Positions 1 through 10,584 of a DNA stretch of 64,000 nucleotides are shown one piece after another. The position numbers and the translations under genes are program-made. Location of the stretch: positions 29,140 to 93,139 of the forward strand of contig JANWXW010000048.1 of assembly GCA_025057315.1 (NCBI GenBank), written 5' to 3'. The notes below the pieces were generated by a model. It searched no databases, was not told the DNA's origin, and saw nothing but the letters and a program-made list of their open reading frames with translations. Each line of letters opens with the position of its first letter. Position 1 is the stretch's first letter. The DNA is from Myxococcota bacterium (GTDB taxonomy: Bacteria > Myxococcota_A > Polyangia > Palsa-1104 > JAEUJZ01).

Positions 1-50
1 TCGTTGGCGCAAAGCAGTCAGCCGCTGCAGGGGGGCAGATAGCCGGGCGG

Positions 51-2399
<2,349 letters not shown>

Positions 2400-2406
2400 C
2401 CCCTTG

Positions 2407-2706
2407 GTGGTCCTGATTGCAATCTTGCTGCTGCAAGTTGCTTGCATCTTTGGCCCGCCCAACGTCATCGATGTCTCTGGCTATCCGCCGGAGATGCAGC
2501 GCCGCTATGCTCTGTTCGCTCACAAGTGCTCCCGCTGCCACTCGCTCGACCGGCCGATCCAGGCCCGCATCGGCATCGGTGGCTGGGACGACTACGTCAG
2601 GCGCATGTCGCGGCACCCCGGAGCTGGTATCTCCTTGGCAGATCAGCGAGAAATCGCCATCTTCCTCGAGTACCATGCCAAAAAGGAACTGGAACAGAAG
2701 CGATGA
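2407..2706 (+). CDS. Small monohaem c-type cytochrome, membrane-anchored or lipoprotein
   Basis: A 99-residue secreted protein. The N-terminus is a hydrophobic segment ending in LLLQVAC, an imperfect lipobox, so it may be a lipoprotein or stay helix-anchored. One CSRCH motif (CxxCH) near residue 41 would bind a single c-haem. The region after it is compatible with a small class I cytochrome fold; a Met in RRMSRHPG is a candidate distal ligand. The start is GTG at 2407 (TTG at 2404 is possible); there is no Shine-Dalgarno, so translation may be coupled to the kinase upstream. Its stop overlaps the next start in ATGA. Likely role: electron carrier to or from the haem-motif barrel protein that follows (inference). 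Confidence 0.75.
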   Translation: MVLIAILLLQVACIFGPPNVIDVSGYPPEMQRRYALFAHKCSRCHSLDRPIQARIGIGGWDDYVRRMSRHPGAGISLADQREIAIFLEYHAKKELEQKR

Positions 2707-4013
2707 CCCAGCGCAGCCCTGCCGGATGGATTGCGCCTCCCCTAGCCCTGCTGCTGGTGGCTCTGGCGCCCGGCGCTACCCTCGCCTTGGACTACAACTT
2801 TGCGGGCTCCGTGTCGCTGAACTACAGGCTGCTGGTAAACCGTCTGAGCGAGCCGCGGGAGCAGCGCAGCGTGATGTTGCCCGGCTTCAACATCAACGCC
2901 TCCGTCAAGGCGGTGGTGGATGTGTCGCCCTGGCTGTCTGCCACAACCAAGGTATGCTACGGCTGCCACGGCTTGGAGGCCATCAACATGGTCGCCGAGC
3001 TGACTCCCCACCCCGCTTTCAACATCCGCGCCGGCCGCTTCCAGCCTGCTTTTGGCGACTTCTACCTGCGCCACGACCCGACCGCACACAAGACGCCTGG
3101 CAACCCGCTGCCCTACGACATGGGCCACATGGTCCACGGACGCGAGTGGGGCTATGGCATTGTGCCCGTTCCCTATGTGGACAACGGCGCCGAGGTCTAT
3201 GGCACCCTGCGCCCCACCAACACGGTGAGCCTGGCGTATGCAGTCCACATCGTGGGTGGCTTCAAGAGCCCCGAGCAGACCTCGCCCAACACCGTGGTGC
3301 AGGACTTTGCGCTGCGCCGCTCGCGCTTTGTCACCAGCACCGATTACCTCGTTGATAACAACCGCTGGCCTGGCATTGGCGGACGCCTGGCCCTGACCTT
3401 TGCCCGCTCGGCGGACATGTCCCCGGCCGTACCCGACATCACCGTCGGCGGCTCATTCATGTACAGCCGCTATGACGACATGGACCAGCTCGGTTACTTC
3501 ATCTACGGCGTGGACATGTATCTGCACCTGTGGCGCGTCAACCTGCGGGCCGAGGTGCTGCGGAGGCAGCTCGACATCGATGCCCGCCTGCTAGACTACC
3601 CGGAGGGCCGCTCCACAGGCCTGCGGATGATGCTCGACCCGGTGACGGTGAGCAAGGAGGGCTTCTATGTGGAAAGCGACTTCCCCCTGGGGAACTACCT
3701 GGAGGGCGTGCTGCGCATCGACGGCATGCGCCGCACCGGTCCGCGGCCTGCGCGTGCCAACCCGGACGAGGCCATGCTGCCCCCCCAGCAGCGCACCTAC
3801 CGCCCCCCCCCGGCCGCGGCGCTGGACTTTGACGACTGGGTGATGCGCTACACAGTTGGCCTCAACATCATTCCCCTGACGGGCGCCAAGCTCAAGCTGA
3901 GCTACGAGCACTGGCGGTTCAGCAGCCTCCCTGACGACAGCTACCGCCGCGACCAGGGCAACTTCCACGACCGGGAATACATGATCCATCTGGCCCTGGT
4001 GACCAGCTTCTAA
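2703..4013 (+). CDS. Outer-membrane beta-barrel-like protein with a CxxCH haem motif
   Basis: A 436-residue protein with a signal peptide (residues 1-29, ending GATLALD) and long stretches of alternating polar and aromatic residues typical of porin strands, ending in LVTSF with a terminal aromatic as in outer-membrane barrels. Near residue 82 it carries CYGCH, a full CxxCH, and then His-rich segments (AGRFQPAFGDFYLRHDPTAHK, cut here at the motif level). The start ATG overlaps the cytochrome stop by 4 bp, so the two are made together. I do not recognise a named family. Possible roles are a barrel that binds haem c, or a porin partner of the small cytochrome in electron exchange across the outer membrane. 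The haem is predicted only from the motif. Confidence 0.7.
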   Translation: MTQRSPAGWIAPPLALLLVALAPGATLALDYNFAGSVSLNYRLLVNRLSEPREQRSVMLPGFNINASVKAVVDVSPWLSATTKVCYGCHGLEAINMVAELTPHPAFNIRAGRFQPAFGDFYLRHDPTAHKTPGNPLPYDMGHMVHGREWGYGIVPVPYVDNGAEVYGTLRPTNTVSLAYAVHIVGGFKSPEQTSPNTVVQDFALRRSRFVTSTDYLVDNNRWPGIGGRLALTFARSADMSPAVPDITVGGSFMYSRYDDMDQLGYFIYGVDMYLHLWRVNLRAEVLRRQLDIDARLLDYPEGRSTGLRMMLDPVTVSKEGFYVESDFPLGNYLEGVLRIDGMRRTGPRPARANPDEAMLPPQQRTYRPPPAAALDFDDWVMRYTVGLNIIPLTGAKLKLSYEHWRFSSLPDDSYRRDQGNFHDREYMIHLALVTSF

Positions 4014-4033
4014 AGGGCCCCAAGTCCCCCGAC

Positions 4034-4067
4034 CCCCCTGTGGGGGCGCTGATCAACCTGCTATGAT
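4034..4067 (+). promoter_or_regulatory. Hairpin and extended -10 box before plsY
   Basis: A short hairpin (CCCCC 4034-4038, loop TGT, GGGGG 4042-4046) follows the barrel gene and may terminate it, though no T-run follows. Then TGCTATGAT (4059-4067) reads as an extended -10 element nine bases before the GTG start of plsY, with no Shine-Dalgarno in between, so the plsY transcript could begin at or next to its start codon. No good -35 box is visible. Confidence 0.4.
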
Positions 4068-4076
4068 GAGCGGCGC

Positions 4077-4676
4077 GTGTCGTTCGCTCTTCTTGTGGCG
4101 ATGTTTTTGTGCGGCTATCTGCCCGGGTCCATCCCGTTTGGCGTGCTCATTGCTCGTGCCCATGGCATCGACCTGCGGCAGGTGGGCTCGGGTAACATCG
4201 GCGCCACCAACGCCGCACGGGCGTTGGGCCGGGCCTGGGGGGTGGTGGTCCTGGTCCTGGATGCAGCCAAGGCGGCCGTACCGATGCTGCTTGTGGGCCG
4301 TTTCCAGCCCATGGTCCAGGCAGGTGGTCCGTGGACCCCAGTCGTCGTCGGCGCGGGTGCCTTTGTGGGCCACCTGTGGCCGATCTTTTTTCGGCTGCGC
4401 GGAGGCAAGGGCGTCGCCACCGCCTTTGGGGCCTTCCTGGTGCTACAACCCGCGGCGGCGCTGGCGGGCTTGCTGACCTATGCCCTGGTCTACGGCGCAA
4501 CGCGCATCTCGTCGGTCGGCTCGCTGGCGGCGGCGCTGCTGTTTCCGCTGTGGCTCTACCTGCTGCAAGCGCCACCTGCCCACATGATCTTCGCGGCGAT
4601 GGTGCTGGCCCTCATCCTGTGGCGCCACCGCAGCAACATCGCTCGCCTGGTGCGGCGGCGGGAGCCCCGGCTGTAG
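4077..4676 (+). CDS. plsY: Acyl-phosphate:glycerol-3-phosphate acyltransferase
   Basis: PlsY transfers an acyl group from acyl-phosphate to glycerol-3-phosphate, giving lysophosphatidic acid, the first step of membrane phospholipid synthesis; it is an integral inner-membrane protein. At 199 residues it has the usual family length. The family motifs are present in order: GYLPGSIPFG near the N-terminus, GSGNIGATNAAR near residue 38, HLWPIFFRLRGGKGVAT near 99 (phosphate-binding loop), and a C-terminal LILWRHRSNI. Hydrophobic helices alternate with these loops as expected. The start GTG at 4077 is the only one that keeps the first helix; ATG codons nearby are out of frame. It stands alone, with short gaps on both sides. 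Confidence 0.95.
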   Translation: MSFALLVAMFLCGYLPGSIPFGVLIARAHGIDLRQVGSGNIGATNAARALGRAWGVVVLVLDAAKAAVPMLLVGRFQPMVQAGGPWTPVVVGAGAFVGHLWPIFFRLRGGKGVATAFGAFLVLQPAAALAGLLTYALVYGATRISSVGSLAAALLFPLWLYLLQAPPAHMIFAAMVLALILWRHRSNIARLVRRREPRL

Positions 4677-4721
4677 CAGCATGGGTCTCCGTCCAGGCGG
4701 GTTTGTGATATAGGCCCCCCT

Positions 4722-5456
4722 ATGGACCCCCTGAGCCGATGTTCCCTCCTCTGTGTGTCCCTGGGCCTGCTCCTGCCTGCCTGTGCCAGCGGCGGCCTCC
4801 GCGGGGGCGGCAGCAGCATCACCAACGAGCAGCTCGTGCAGCGCAACCGGGCGCTGGAACAGCTCGTCGTGCAGGCCCTTGAGCCGTGCAAGGCCAAAGG
4901 CAAGCCGCAGGACCACGGCATCATCATGGTCACAGCCCGTCCCGATGGCTCGCTGCGCATTGGCGAGATGCAGTGGCTCGGCAGCGATGAGATGCGCCAG
5001 TGCATCCAGACCGAGGCTCCCAAGGCGCGCCTGGCGGCCTGGCCAGGTCCGTCAGTAACCTGGATTTGGGCTGTGGGCACCAAGGAGAGTCCGGCCCCGA
5101 CTGCTCTGAGCGAGCCGCCTGCCAGCTACCGCGAGCGGGTGATGGAGCACGTGCAGCGGGCGCAGGCGCGCATAGGCGGTGCTGCCGACGCCTCCAGTGG
5201 CCCCCTGGCGGCCTGTGCCCAGCGCACCCTGCCGCCTGAAGCCTATGCGCTGGTCACCTACAAGCTGTTCATCTTCCCCCAGGGCAAGGTGGTTGGCGTG
5301 ACGCCGCTGGCCAGCGAGGGCGACGGCCGCGATCCGGCCTACATGGACTGTGTCGCCGAGACGGTGCGGGAGTGGACCTTCGACCCCTTTTCCGGTCCAG
5401 GGTTTACCACGCTCGACGTGCCGCTCAAGTACGGCGTCAACCCCGCCGAGAAGTGA
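4722..5456 (+). CDS. Lipoprotein with two AgmX/TonB-like repeats
   Basis: A 244-residue lipoprotein: signal peptide with LLLPAC lipobox (Cys at residue 22), then GGLRGGGSS linker. Two copies of a similar module follow. The first (about 48-115) has EPCKAKGKP, a DGSL turn and MRQCIQ; the second (about 165-240) has LAACAQRTLP, FPQGKVVG, MDCVAETVREWTFDPF. Both resemble the AgmX-type C-terminal domain of the kinase at the window start, each with two cysteines framing the fold (a likely disulfide). Function is unknown; a periplasmic envelope role is likely. TGTGATATA at 4704-4712 is a possible extended -10 nine bases before the ATG, with no Shine-Dalgarno, so the mRNA may be leaderless. Confidence 0.75.
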   Translation: MDPLSRCSLLCVSLGLLLPACASGGLRGGGSSITNEQLVQRNRALEQLVVQALEPCKAKGKPQDHGIIMVTARPDGSLRIGEMQWLGSDEMRQCIQTEAPKARLAAWPGPSVTWIWAVGTKESPAPTALSEPPASYRERVMEHVQRAQARIGGAADASSGPLAACAQRTLPPEAYALVTYKLFIFPQGKVVGVTPLASEGDGRDPAYMDCVAETVREWTFDPFSGPGFTTLDVPLKYGVNPAEK

Positions 5457-5481
5457 TCCAACCCCTGGCCCCTGTCTCCCC

Positions 5482-6156
5482 CTAGTCGTCGTAGAGCTCC
5501 TCGTTCCCAGCAACCGTCGGGGACGGCTCCAGCGCCGCCGGACTGCGCAACAGCCCCTGCTGCTGCAGGCGGTTGACGCGACTGCGCAAAAAATGCACAA
5601 AGAGGACGGCCGCACGCCCCATAATGCCCTGCACCCAGGGGTGGGGCAGCAGCGAGTCGGGCAACGCCAGCAGCTCGTAGGTAACCAGGCTGCGCCCGTC
5701 GCCGAACGGCTCCACCAGCAGGCTACCCTCGCAGCGGTGCACGCTGCCGCGCACCATGGCAAACCGCATCCGGTAGCTGCCCCGGCGGGGATGGTCGTGC
5801 TGCACCCGCACATGCACCCAGGCATCGACCAGAGGCCAGGGCATATCGGCCTCGAACACCACCACCGCCTCCTGCGTGCCCTGCCACACGGTGTAGCTGG
5901 CGCTGATCCGCGGGATGTACTCGCTGTAACGCTCGTAGCTGGTGGCCACGCGGAATACATCCCCGGCCGGCGCATCAAAGAGGCCCATGGCGCGGTGCCG
6001 CTGCAGCCCAGGGGCTATCTTCTTTGACTGAAGCACGACCTCATACCGGGTAATCAGCTCCCGCTGCTGAGGGTCCAGGGAGGGGTGGCCCACAGCCGTG
6101 GCCCCGAGCGTCGCGTCCACCACGACCAGCAGGGGGAGCCAGCCGACCGCCCTCAT
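5482..6156 (-). CDS. Secreted START/SRPBCC-fold protein next to the sterol cyclase
   Basis: A 224-residue protein with an N-terminal signal peptide (about residues 1-23) followed by an SRPBCC-like helix-grip fold: DAPAGDVFRVATSYERYSEY near 62-81, WPLVDAWVHV, a RMRFAMVRGS strand, GRSLVTYELLALPD and a long C-terminal helix (VLFVHFLRSRVNRLQQQ). This layout is that of coenzyme Q-binding/START-type lipid-binding proteins. The gene lies 50 bp after the oxidosqualene cyclase on the same strand, the last of four genes; AGGGGGA precedes the ATG. A periplasmic sterol or lipid carrier is a reasonable guess, but the fold alone does not define the ligand. Confidence 0.7.
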   Translation of the reverse strand: MRAVGWLPLLVVVDATLGATAVGHPSLDPQQRELITRYEVVLQSKKIAPGLQRHRAMGLFDAPAGDVFRVATSYERYSEYIPRISASYTVWQGTQEAVVVFEADMPWPLVDAWVHVRVQHDHPRRGSYRMRFAMVRGSVHRCEGSLLVEPFGDGRSLVTYELLALPDSLLPHPWVQGIMGRAAVLFVHFLRSRVNRLQQQGLLRSPAALEPSPTVAGNEELYDD

Positions 6157-6206
6157 CTTGTTCCCCCTAGCTTACCACTCCGGCGAGCCAGCGCACTCCT
6201 CTCCCC

Positions 6207-8201
6207 TTAGGGCCGTGCGGCCCGTAGGGCAGCATGACGCGCCAGCACCCACGCAGGAAAGTACGCCTTGTACAGCCGGTAGTCCAGCATGGCCGTGCCA
6301 AAAAAGACCCCATTTTGCGACTGCTGGGGGAAGGAGCCATCGCTGCGCTGCTGGCTGCGCAGCCAGGCCACACCCCGCTCGACGGCGGTGCAGCGCGGGT
6401 CGATCTCCATCAGGGCAAGCAGGGCCCAGGCGGTCATGACCACCTGGCCTTGCGGATGCTCCACATAGCGGTCCTCTAGGCAGCTGGTGTGGTGCTCACC
6501 CCAAGCGCCCTCGGGCTTCTGGTGATCCTTGAGCCACCGCGCAGCCCGCACCAGCACGGGGTCGGTCGGCAACACCCCAGCCGCGCGCAGGCCCTTGACA
6601 ACATGAAAGATGGCATACGTAAAGTAGATACCCCAGAACCCCGGATAGCTGCCGTCAGCCCGTTGCTGGCCGCGCAGAAAGCGCACTCCCCGCCACAGGG
6701 CCCGGTCCAGCTGCGGGCGCAGACGCCAGGGGTAGGCGTGACGGAAGTGTGCCAGCGCCGCCACCGAGGAGGCCGTGCACTCAATATAAGACCGCTCGGT
6801 CATGCAGTTGCCGTACATCTCCGACGGGTTGATAAGCTCCAGCAGGTAGCTGCCGCGGCGTCGCTCGTAGGTCCCAAAGCCGCCGTCGGGGTTCTGGCGG
6901 CGCAGGATGAAGGCCACGGCCTGCTCCAGCCGCTCCTCGGCCATGCGCTCGGCAGGTGGCACCAGACCCCGCGCCTGAACGCCCAGCAGGGCGGTGAGCG
7001 CCTCGGCCGTACAGTCACTGACCGGCCAGCGGTGCCCCCCGTCGGAAAAGCACCACCCGCCCAGAATCGGATCGCGCCGCTCCTGCTGGTGGTGGGGCAG
7101 CTCGGTGCTCATCTGGGTGTCGCGCAGGAACCCATAGCCTCGGCGCAGCGCCAGGGCCCACGCCCCCGGGTCGGGACTGGCCAAAATCGCCTGCAGGGCA
7201 AAGGCCGTGTCCCAAGCATGGGAGCGCGCCCCCGCGTAGCGAATTCCCTCTGCCTCGTCCTGCCAGCGCCACGCCTCCAGCCCCTGCAGGCTGGGCGGCA
7301 GGTCCGGATGGTGGGGACTCCGGCTGTACAGGGCCAGGCAGTTGAGCAGGCCGTTGACCGGGGAGAGGGCCTGGTAGCGGCTCATCCGCTGCTCATACAG
7401 GATGCGCTCGAAGCACCGGTCCAGGGCCGCCTGGCGCAGCCCGCGCAGGGGGCGCCGCTCGTAGGCCCATAGGGCATCATAGGCGCGACGCAGGGCAGGG
7501 CTGGGCCGCACATAGAGGTCGCTCTGGGCGATGTCGTGCCGGTGGGCGGCAAAGTCGATGTCCGCATACGCCACGCCCGGGTACAGCTCGCGGCGCAGCT
7601 GCTCCGTGATGGGCCCCAGCCGCGCGCGGAAGCGGCGACCATACAGGTAGGCGATGCCCAGGTAGATGTAGCGCGTATGGCAGTAGTAGTGGTTCGGATG
7701 GACCGGCAGCCACTCGGGCAGCACGAACAGCTCCGGCGGGCACGGGTTGACCCCCTCCCACCCGTACAGGTCCATCATCGCCAGCCACAGCTTGCCCCAG
7801 GTGGGAATGGACAGCACCCCCCCCGGTTGCCGATGGAGCCAGGCCAGGGCCGGTGCGAGCAGCGGGTGCTCGGGCGGCAGCCCGAGCAGGCGCAGCGCCA
7901 CGTAGGCCAGCGTGGTGGTAAACACATACCCGGCCGATTCCCCATGCAGCCCCCAGCTCCCGTCCGGGTTGCGGGTGACCTCGTAGTGGCGCACCATGAG
8001 CCGGGCCTCCGCCGCCTCGATCGGACGCCGGACGATGTGGCGCACGATGATGTACTGCGACAGGATCATCGTGCACCAGACCATCTCGCCCTCCCAGCTG
8101 CCGTCTGGCCGCTGCAGGGACACAAGGTGCTCCAGGGCCCGCTGCGCCGGGTCCTCGCTGCCTCCGGGCTCGCTCTGCTGGGCCGGCGACTCGCCCCTCA
8201 T
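6207..8201 (-). CDS. osc: Oxidosqualene cyclase (sterol-forming triterpene cyclase)
   Basis: The 664-residue protein folds 2,3-oxidosqualene into a protosterol (lanosterol or cycloartenol type). The family is clear from repeated QW motifs (QRPDGSWEGE, QNPDGGFGTYE, QRADGSYPGFWG, QQRSDGSFPQQ) and from segments shared with eukaryotic lanosterol synthase: AWDTAFALQAIL, ELINPSEMYG and the C-terminal YFPAWVLARH. The catalytic motif is DCTAE near residue 395, as in oxidosqualene cyclases; squalene-hopene cyclases have DxDD instead. YYCHTR near 173 stands where eukaryotic enzymes have a WCYCR/WCHCR motif. The start ATG at 8201 overlaps the stop of the Rieske gene by 4 bp; a longer reading frame upstream is the Rieske gene read in another frame. 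Whether the product is lanosterol or cycloartenol cannot be told by eye. Confidence 0.93.
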   Translation of the reverse strand: MRGESPAQQSEPGGSEDPAQRALEHLVSLQRPDGSWEGEMVWCTMILSQYIIVRHIVRRPIEAAEARLMVRHYEVTRNPDGSWGLHGESAGYVFTTTLAYVALRLLGLPPEHPLLAPALAWLHRQPGGVLSIPTWGKLWLAMMDLYGWEGVNPCPPELFVLPEWLPVHPNHYYCHTRYIYLGIAYLYGRRFRARLGPITEQLRRELYPGVAYADIDFAAHRHDIAQSDLYVRPSPALRRAYDALWAYERRPLRGLRQAALDRCFERILYEQRMSRYQALSPVNGLLNCLALYSRSPHHPDLPPSLQGLEAWRWQDEAEGIRYAGARSHAWDTAFALQAILASPDPGAWALALRRGYGFLRDTQMSTELPHHQQERRDPILGGWCFSDGGHRWPVSDCTAEALTALLGVQARGLVPPAERMAEERLEQAVAFILRRQNPDGGFGTYERRRGSYLLELINPSEMYGNCMTERSYIECTASSVAALAHFRHAYPWRLRPQLDRALWRGVRFLRGQQRADGSYPGFWGIYFTYAIFHVVKGLRAAGVLPTDPVLVRAARWLKDHQKPEGAWGEHHTSCLEDRYVEHPQGQVVMTAWALLALMEIDPRCTAVERGVAWLRSQQRSDGSFPQQSQNGVFFGTAMLDYRLYKAYFPAWVLARHAALRAARP

Positions 8202-9307
8202 GGCTGCACCTGGGCCTTGACCATGCTGCGCCGCGATGCAGCCTCCAGATACTCCTGCCAGCGGCGCACGGTCAGCTGCTGAAACTCCACCATGGCCGGG
8301 TTCAGCTCCGCCGCCGGCGCATCGTGGTGCAGCTCCCAGCCCTCCTGCTCCGCCTCCACCGCAAAGGCGTCCTCGGCCAGGATGGGGCCAATGAGCACGC
8401 GGTTGGCCACCTTGAGCACGTAGGTGAGCAACCACTGCGGAATGGGCACCGAGGTAAAGGGGATCTTGAGCGCGTCAAAATAGAACAAGAAGAACGCGCG
8501 GCAGTGGCTTTCATCCTCGGGCAGCACGAAGCACCAGCTCTTGATGCGGTCGCCCGTGTTGGACCACTGGTACGGGTACTCATAGGCCAGCACCATGTGA
8601 TCGGTCCGCACCCTCTTGCGGTCCACAAACAGCCGGGCAATGGGGCCGGCGCCCACCAGGGTGTCGTACTCGACCACCACGCGCTCCGGCTGCGCCTCGT
8701 AGCGGGTCAGCTTCGCATCGATAAATGGCCGGGTCTTGCGGTGCAGGTAAGCGTGCGTAAAGTCGCAGATGTTCTCGATGAGCATTGAGTGATGGCAGCG
8801 CAGGCGCAGGCTGATGGGCACACAGGCCCAGCGCCGGGGGCCCTCCAGCTCCGGGATGTCGGGGATGCCCCGGGTGGCTGACACGGCCGGATCGCCCGGA
8901 AACAGCCAGATGAGCCCATACCGCTCGCGCACCGGGAAGCTGCCAATGCGGAAGGTGGGCATCGGTTTGCCGAACAGCTCATGGGCAAAGCTGATCACCG
9001 TGCCATCGGGGGCGTAGGTCCAGCCGTGGTAGATGCAGGTCAGGTTGCAGCCCTGAACCTCGCCGTGCGACAGCTTCAGCCGCCGGTGGGCACAGCGGTT
9101 CTCCAGGGCACGGACCACGCCGTCCTGGCCGCGGTACAGCGCGAAGGAGCGGCCCCAAAAACGGACTTCCTGCACTTGGCCACGCCGCAGCGCGTGGCTG
9201 TGCTCGACGGCATACCAGTAGTCCGGATGGAGCCCGGCGGTGCGGGCCTGTTGCCGTAGCCCACGGGCTTCCAAAAAGGTCGGAGGGCGGGTGCGTGGCG
9301 TCTGCAT
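8198..9307 (-). CDS. sdmA-like: Rieske-type oxygenase, SdmA-like sterol C-4 demethylase component
   Basis: The 369-residue protein has an N-terminal Rieske 2Fe-2S domain (CAHR near residue 70 and CIYHGW near 89) and a C-terminal mononuclear iron site (ENICDFTHAYLH near residue 177; the Asp, His, His set is the usual facial triad). Rieske oxygenases insert oxygen using electrons from a reductase. In sterol-making bacteria such as Methylococcus capsulatus, SdmA oxidises the C-4 methyl group of sterols and works with the SDR SdmB. Here the gene sits between an SDR of the 3beta-HSD type and an oxidosqualene cyclase in one operon, which makes that role likely. No ferredoxin reductase gene is adjacent, so electrons must come from elsewhere. 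Confidence 0.82.
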   Translation of the reverse strand: MQTPRTRPPTFLEARGLRQQARTAGLHPDYWYAVEHSHALRRGQVQEVRFWGRSFALYRGQDGVVRALENRCAHRRLKLSHGEVQGCNLTCIYHGWTYAPDGTVISFAHELFGKPMPTFRIGSFPVRERYGLIWLFPGDPAVSATRGIPDIPELEGPRRWACVPISLRLRCHHSMLIENICDFTHAYLHRKTRPFIDAKLTRYEAQPERVVVEYDTLVGAGPIARLFVDRKRVRTDHMVLAYEYPYQWSNTGDRIKSWCFVLPEDESHCRAFFLFYFDALKIPFTSVPIPQWLLTYVLKVANRVLIGPILAEDAFAVEAEQEGWELHHDAPAAELNPAMVEFQQLTVRRWQEYLEAASRRSMVKAQVQP

Positions 9308-9341
9308 GCCGGTAGGTCCTCGATGGCGTCCTCGTTGGCCT

Positions 9342-10457
9342 TTACAGGCCTGCCCCGGGCTGGCTCTCCGTGGTCAGCGCGGGTCCCCGGGGCACCGCCG
9401 CGCGCCGGGCCGGGGCTGCAATCTGGCCCCGCCGGACGAAAAACTCATAGGCCTGCTGGAGTGCGGGCCGGATGCTGGTGGGGCGAAAACCTAGCTCCCG
9501 CTGGGCCTTGGAGGTGTCGGCACGCCGGCTCAGGCGCAGCAGGCGCACAGCGGCGGGCGTGATGAGCTGCTCGCGGCCGGGAAACAGCCGCGCCCCGACG
9601 AAGCTGGTCACCTCCGCCAGGGCAGACATGAGCGGCCCCGGCAGCCGCAGCGGCAGGCGCTTTCGGCCCGTGATCTCGGAGAACATCTGCATGATCTCGT
9701 CCATCGTGTGAAACTGGGTGCTGATGATGTACCTGTGCCCTCGCCGACCCCGCTGCATGGCGAGCAGGTGCCCCTGCACGATGTCGTGGGTGGAGACAAA
9801 GTCAAACCCGCCCGGCACGTAGGCGCGCAGCCGCCCGGCGGCAAAATCGCACAGCAGCCGGCCCATGCGCGAGGGCTTGAAGTCGTTGGGGCCGACGATG
9901 GCGCAGGAGGTCACCACCACCACATCCAGCCCCTCTGCCGCCGCGGCATGCCAGCACTCGTGCTCCACCAGCGCCTTGGTGTGCGCGTAGGGCAGGTGCC
10001 GGTCAAAGGGATAAAACGGCACCTCCTCGTCGCTCGGGCGGTCTGGCAGGTGACCCACCGCACTGAAGGAGCCGGTCACCACCACCCGCTCCACTCCGGC
10101 GGCCACAGCTGCCCGCAGCAGGTTGCGCGTGCCTAGCACGTTGCACTCGTAGATCTCGCGCTCGCCGCCGGCCACGGTAGAAACCCGCGCGGCACAGTGA
10201 TAGATGTAGCGGCACCCCCGGGCCGCAGCCCGCATGGCCTCCGGGTCGCGCAGGTCGCCGCGGACCCGCTCCACATCGAGCCCATCCAGCGCGCTGTTGT
10301 TGCTGCCCTCGCGGTAGAGCACCCGCACCGCCTGCCCATCTGCCAGCAGCTGGCGCACCAGGTTGGCGCCCAGGTGCCCGCTGGCTCCTGTCACCAGCGT
10401 TCGTCCTTGCCGGCGGCACGCCCCGTCGGCTCCCTCGCTCTGTCTGGCCTCACTCAT
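9342..10457 (-). CDS. sdmB-like: 3beta-hydroxysteroid dehydrogenase-like SDR, SdmB-like
   Basis: A 371-residue extended short-chain dehydrogenase. The nucleotide-binding motif TGASGHLG lies at residues 23-30; the active-site YAHTK (YxxxK) follows near 160, after GSFSAVG. NAARVST-type and FVSTHDIVQGH segments match the NSDHL/3beta-HSD branch that oxidises the sterol 3-hydroxyl and helps decarboxylate at C-4. It heads the operon and the Rieske gene follows after 34 bp. The start ATG at 10457 was chosen because AGGTGAGG stands just before it; an upstream in-frame GTG/ATG would add 30 residues of no family resemblance. Proposed role: the reductase/dehydrogenase partner of the SdmA-like enzyme. 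Other 3-keto substrates are possible. Confidence 0.82.
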   Translation of the reverse strand: MSEARQSEGADGACRRQGRTLVTGASGHLGANLVRQLLADGQAVRVLYREGSNNSALDGLDVERVRGDLRDPEAMRAAARGCRYIYHCAARVSTVAGGEREIYECNVLGTRNLLRAAVAAGVERVVVTGSFSAVGHLPDRPSDEEVPFYPFDRHLPYAHTKALVEHECWHAAAAEGLDVVVVTSCAIVGPNDFKPSRMGRLLCDFAAGRLRAYVPGGFDFVSTHDIVQGHLLAMQRGRRGHRYIISTQFHTMDEIMQMFSEITGRKRLPLRLPGPLMSALAEVTSFVGARLFPGREQLITPAAVRLLRLSRRADTSKAQRELGFRPTSIRPALQQAYEFFVRRGQIAAPARRAAVPRGPALTTESQPGAGL

Positions 10458-10584
10458 GGCCTCACCTGTCGAGCTTGTCCAGGGCGACTCTATAGCACAG
10501 CAGCCTCCCTTGACCGCACAATGTTCCGACGCGGTTCGCTTCCGCACCGCAGCTCGGCCCCTCCGGTGCGCTTCCGCACGCCCC

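Noticed and set aside
6207..8201. Squalene-hopene cyclase.
   Set aside because: The catalytic motif is DCTAE, not DxDD.
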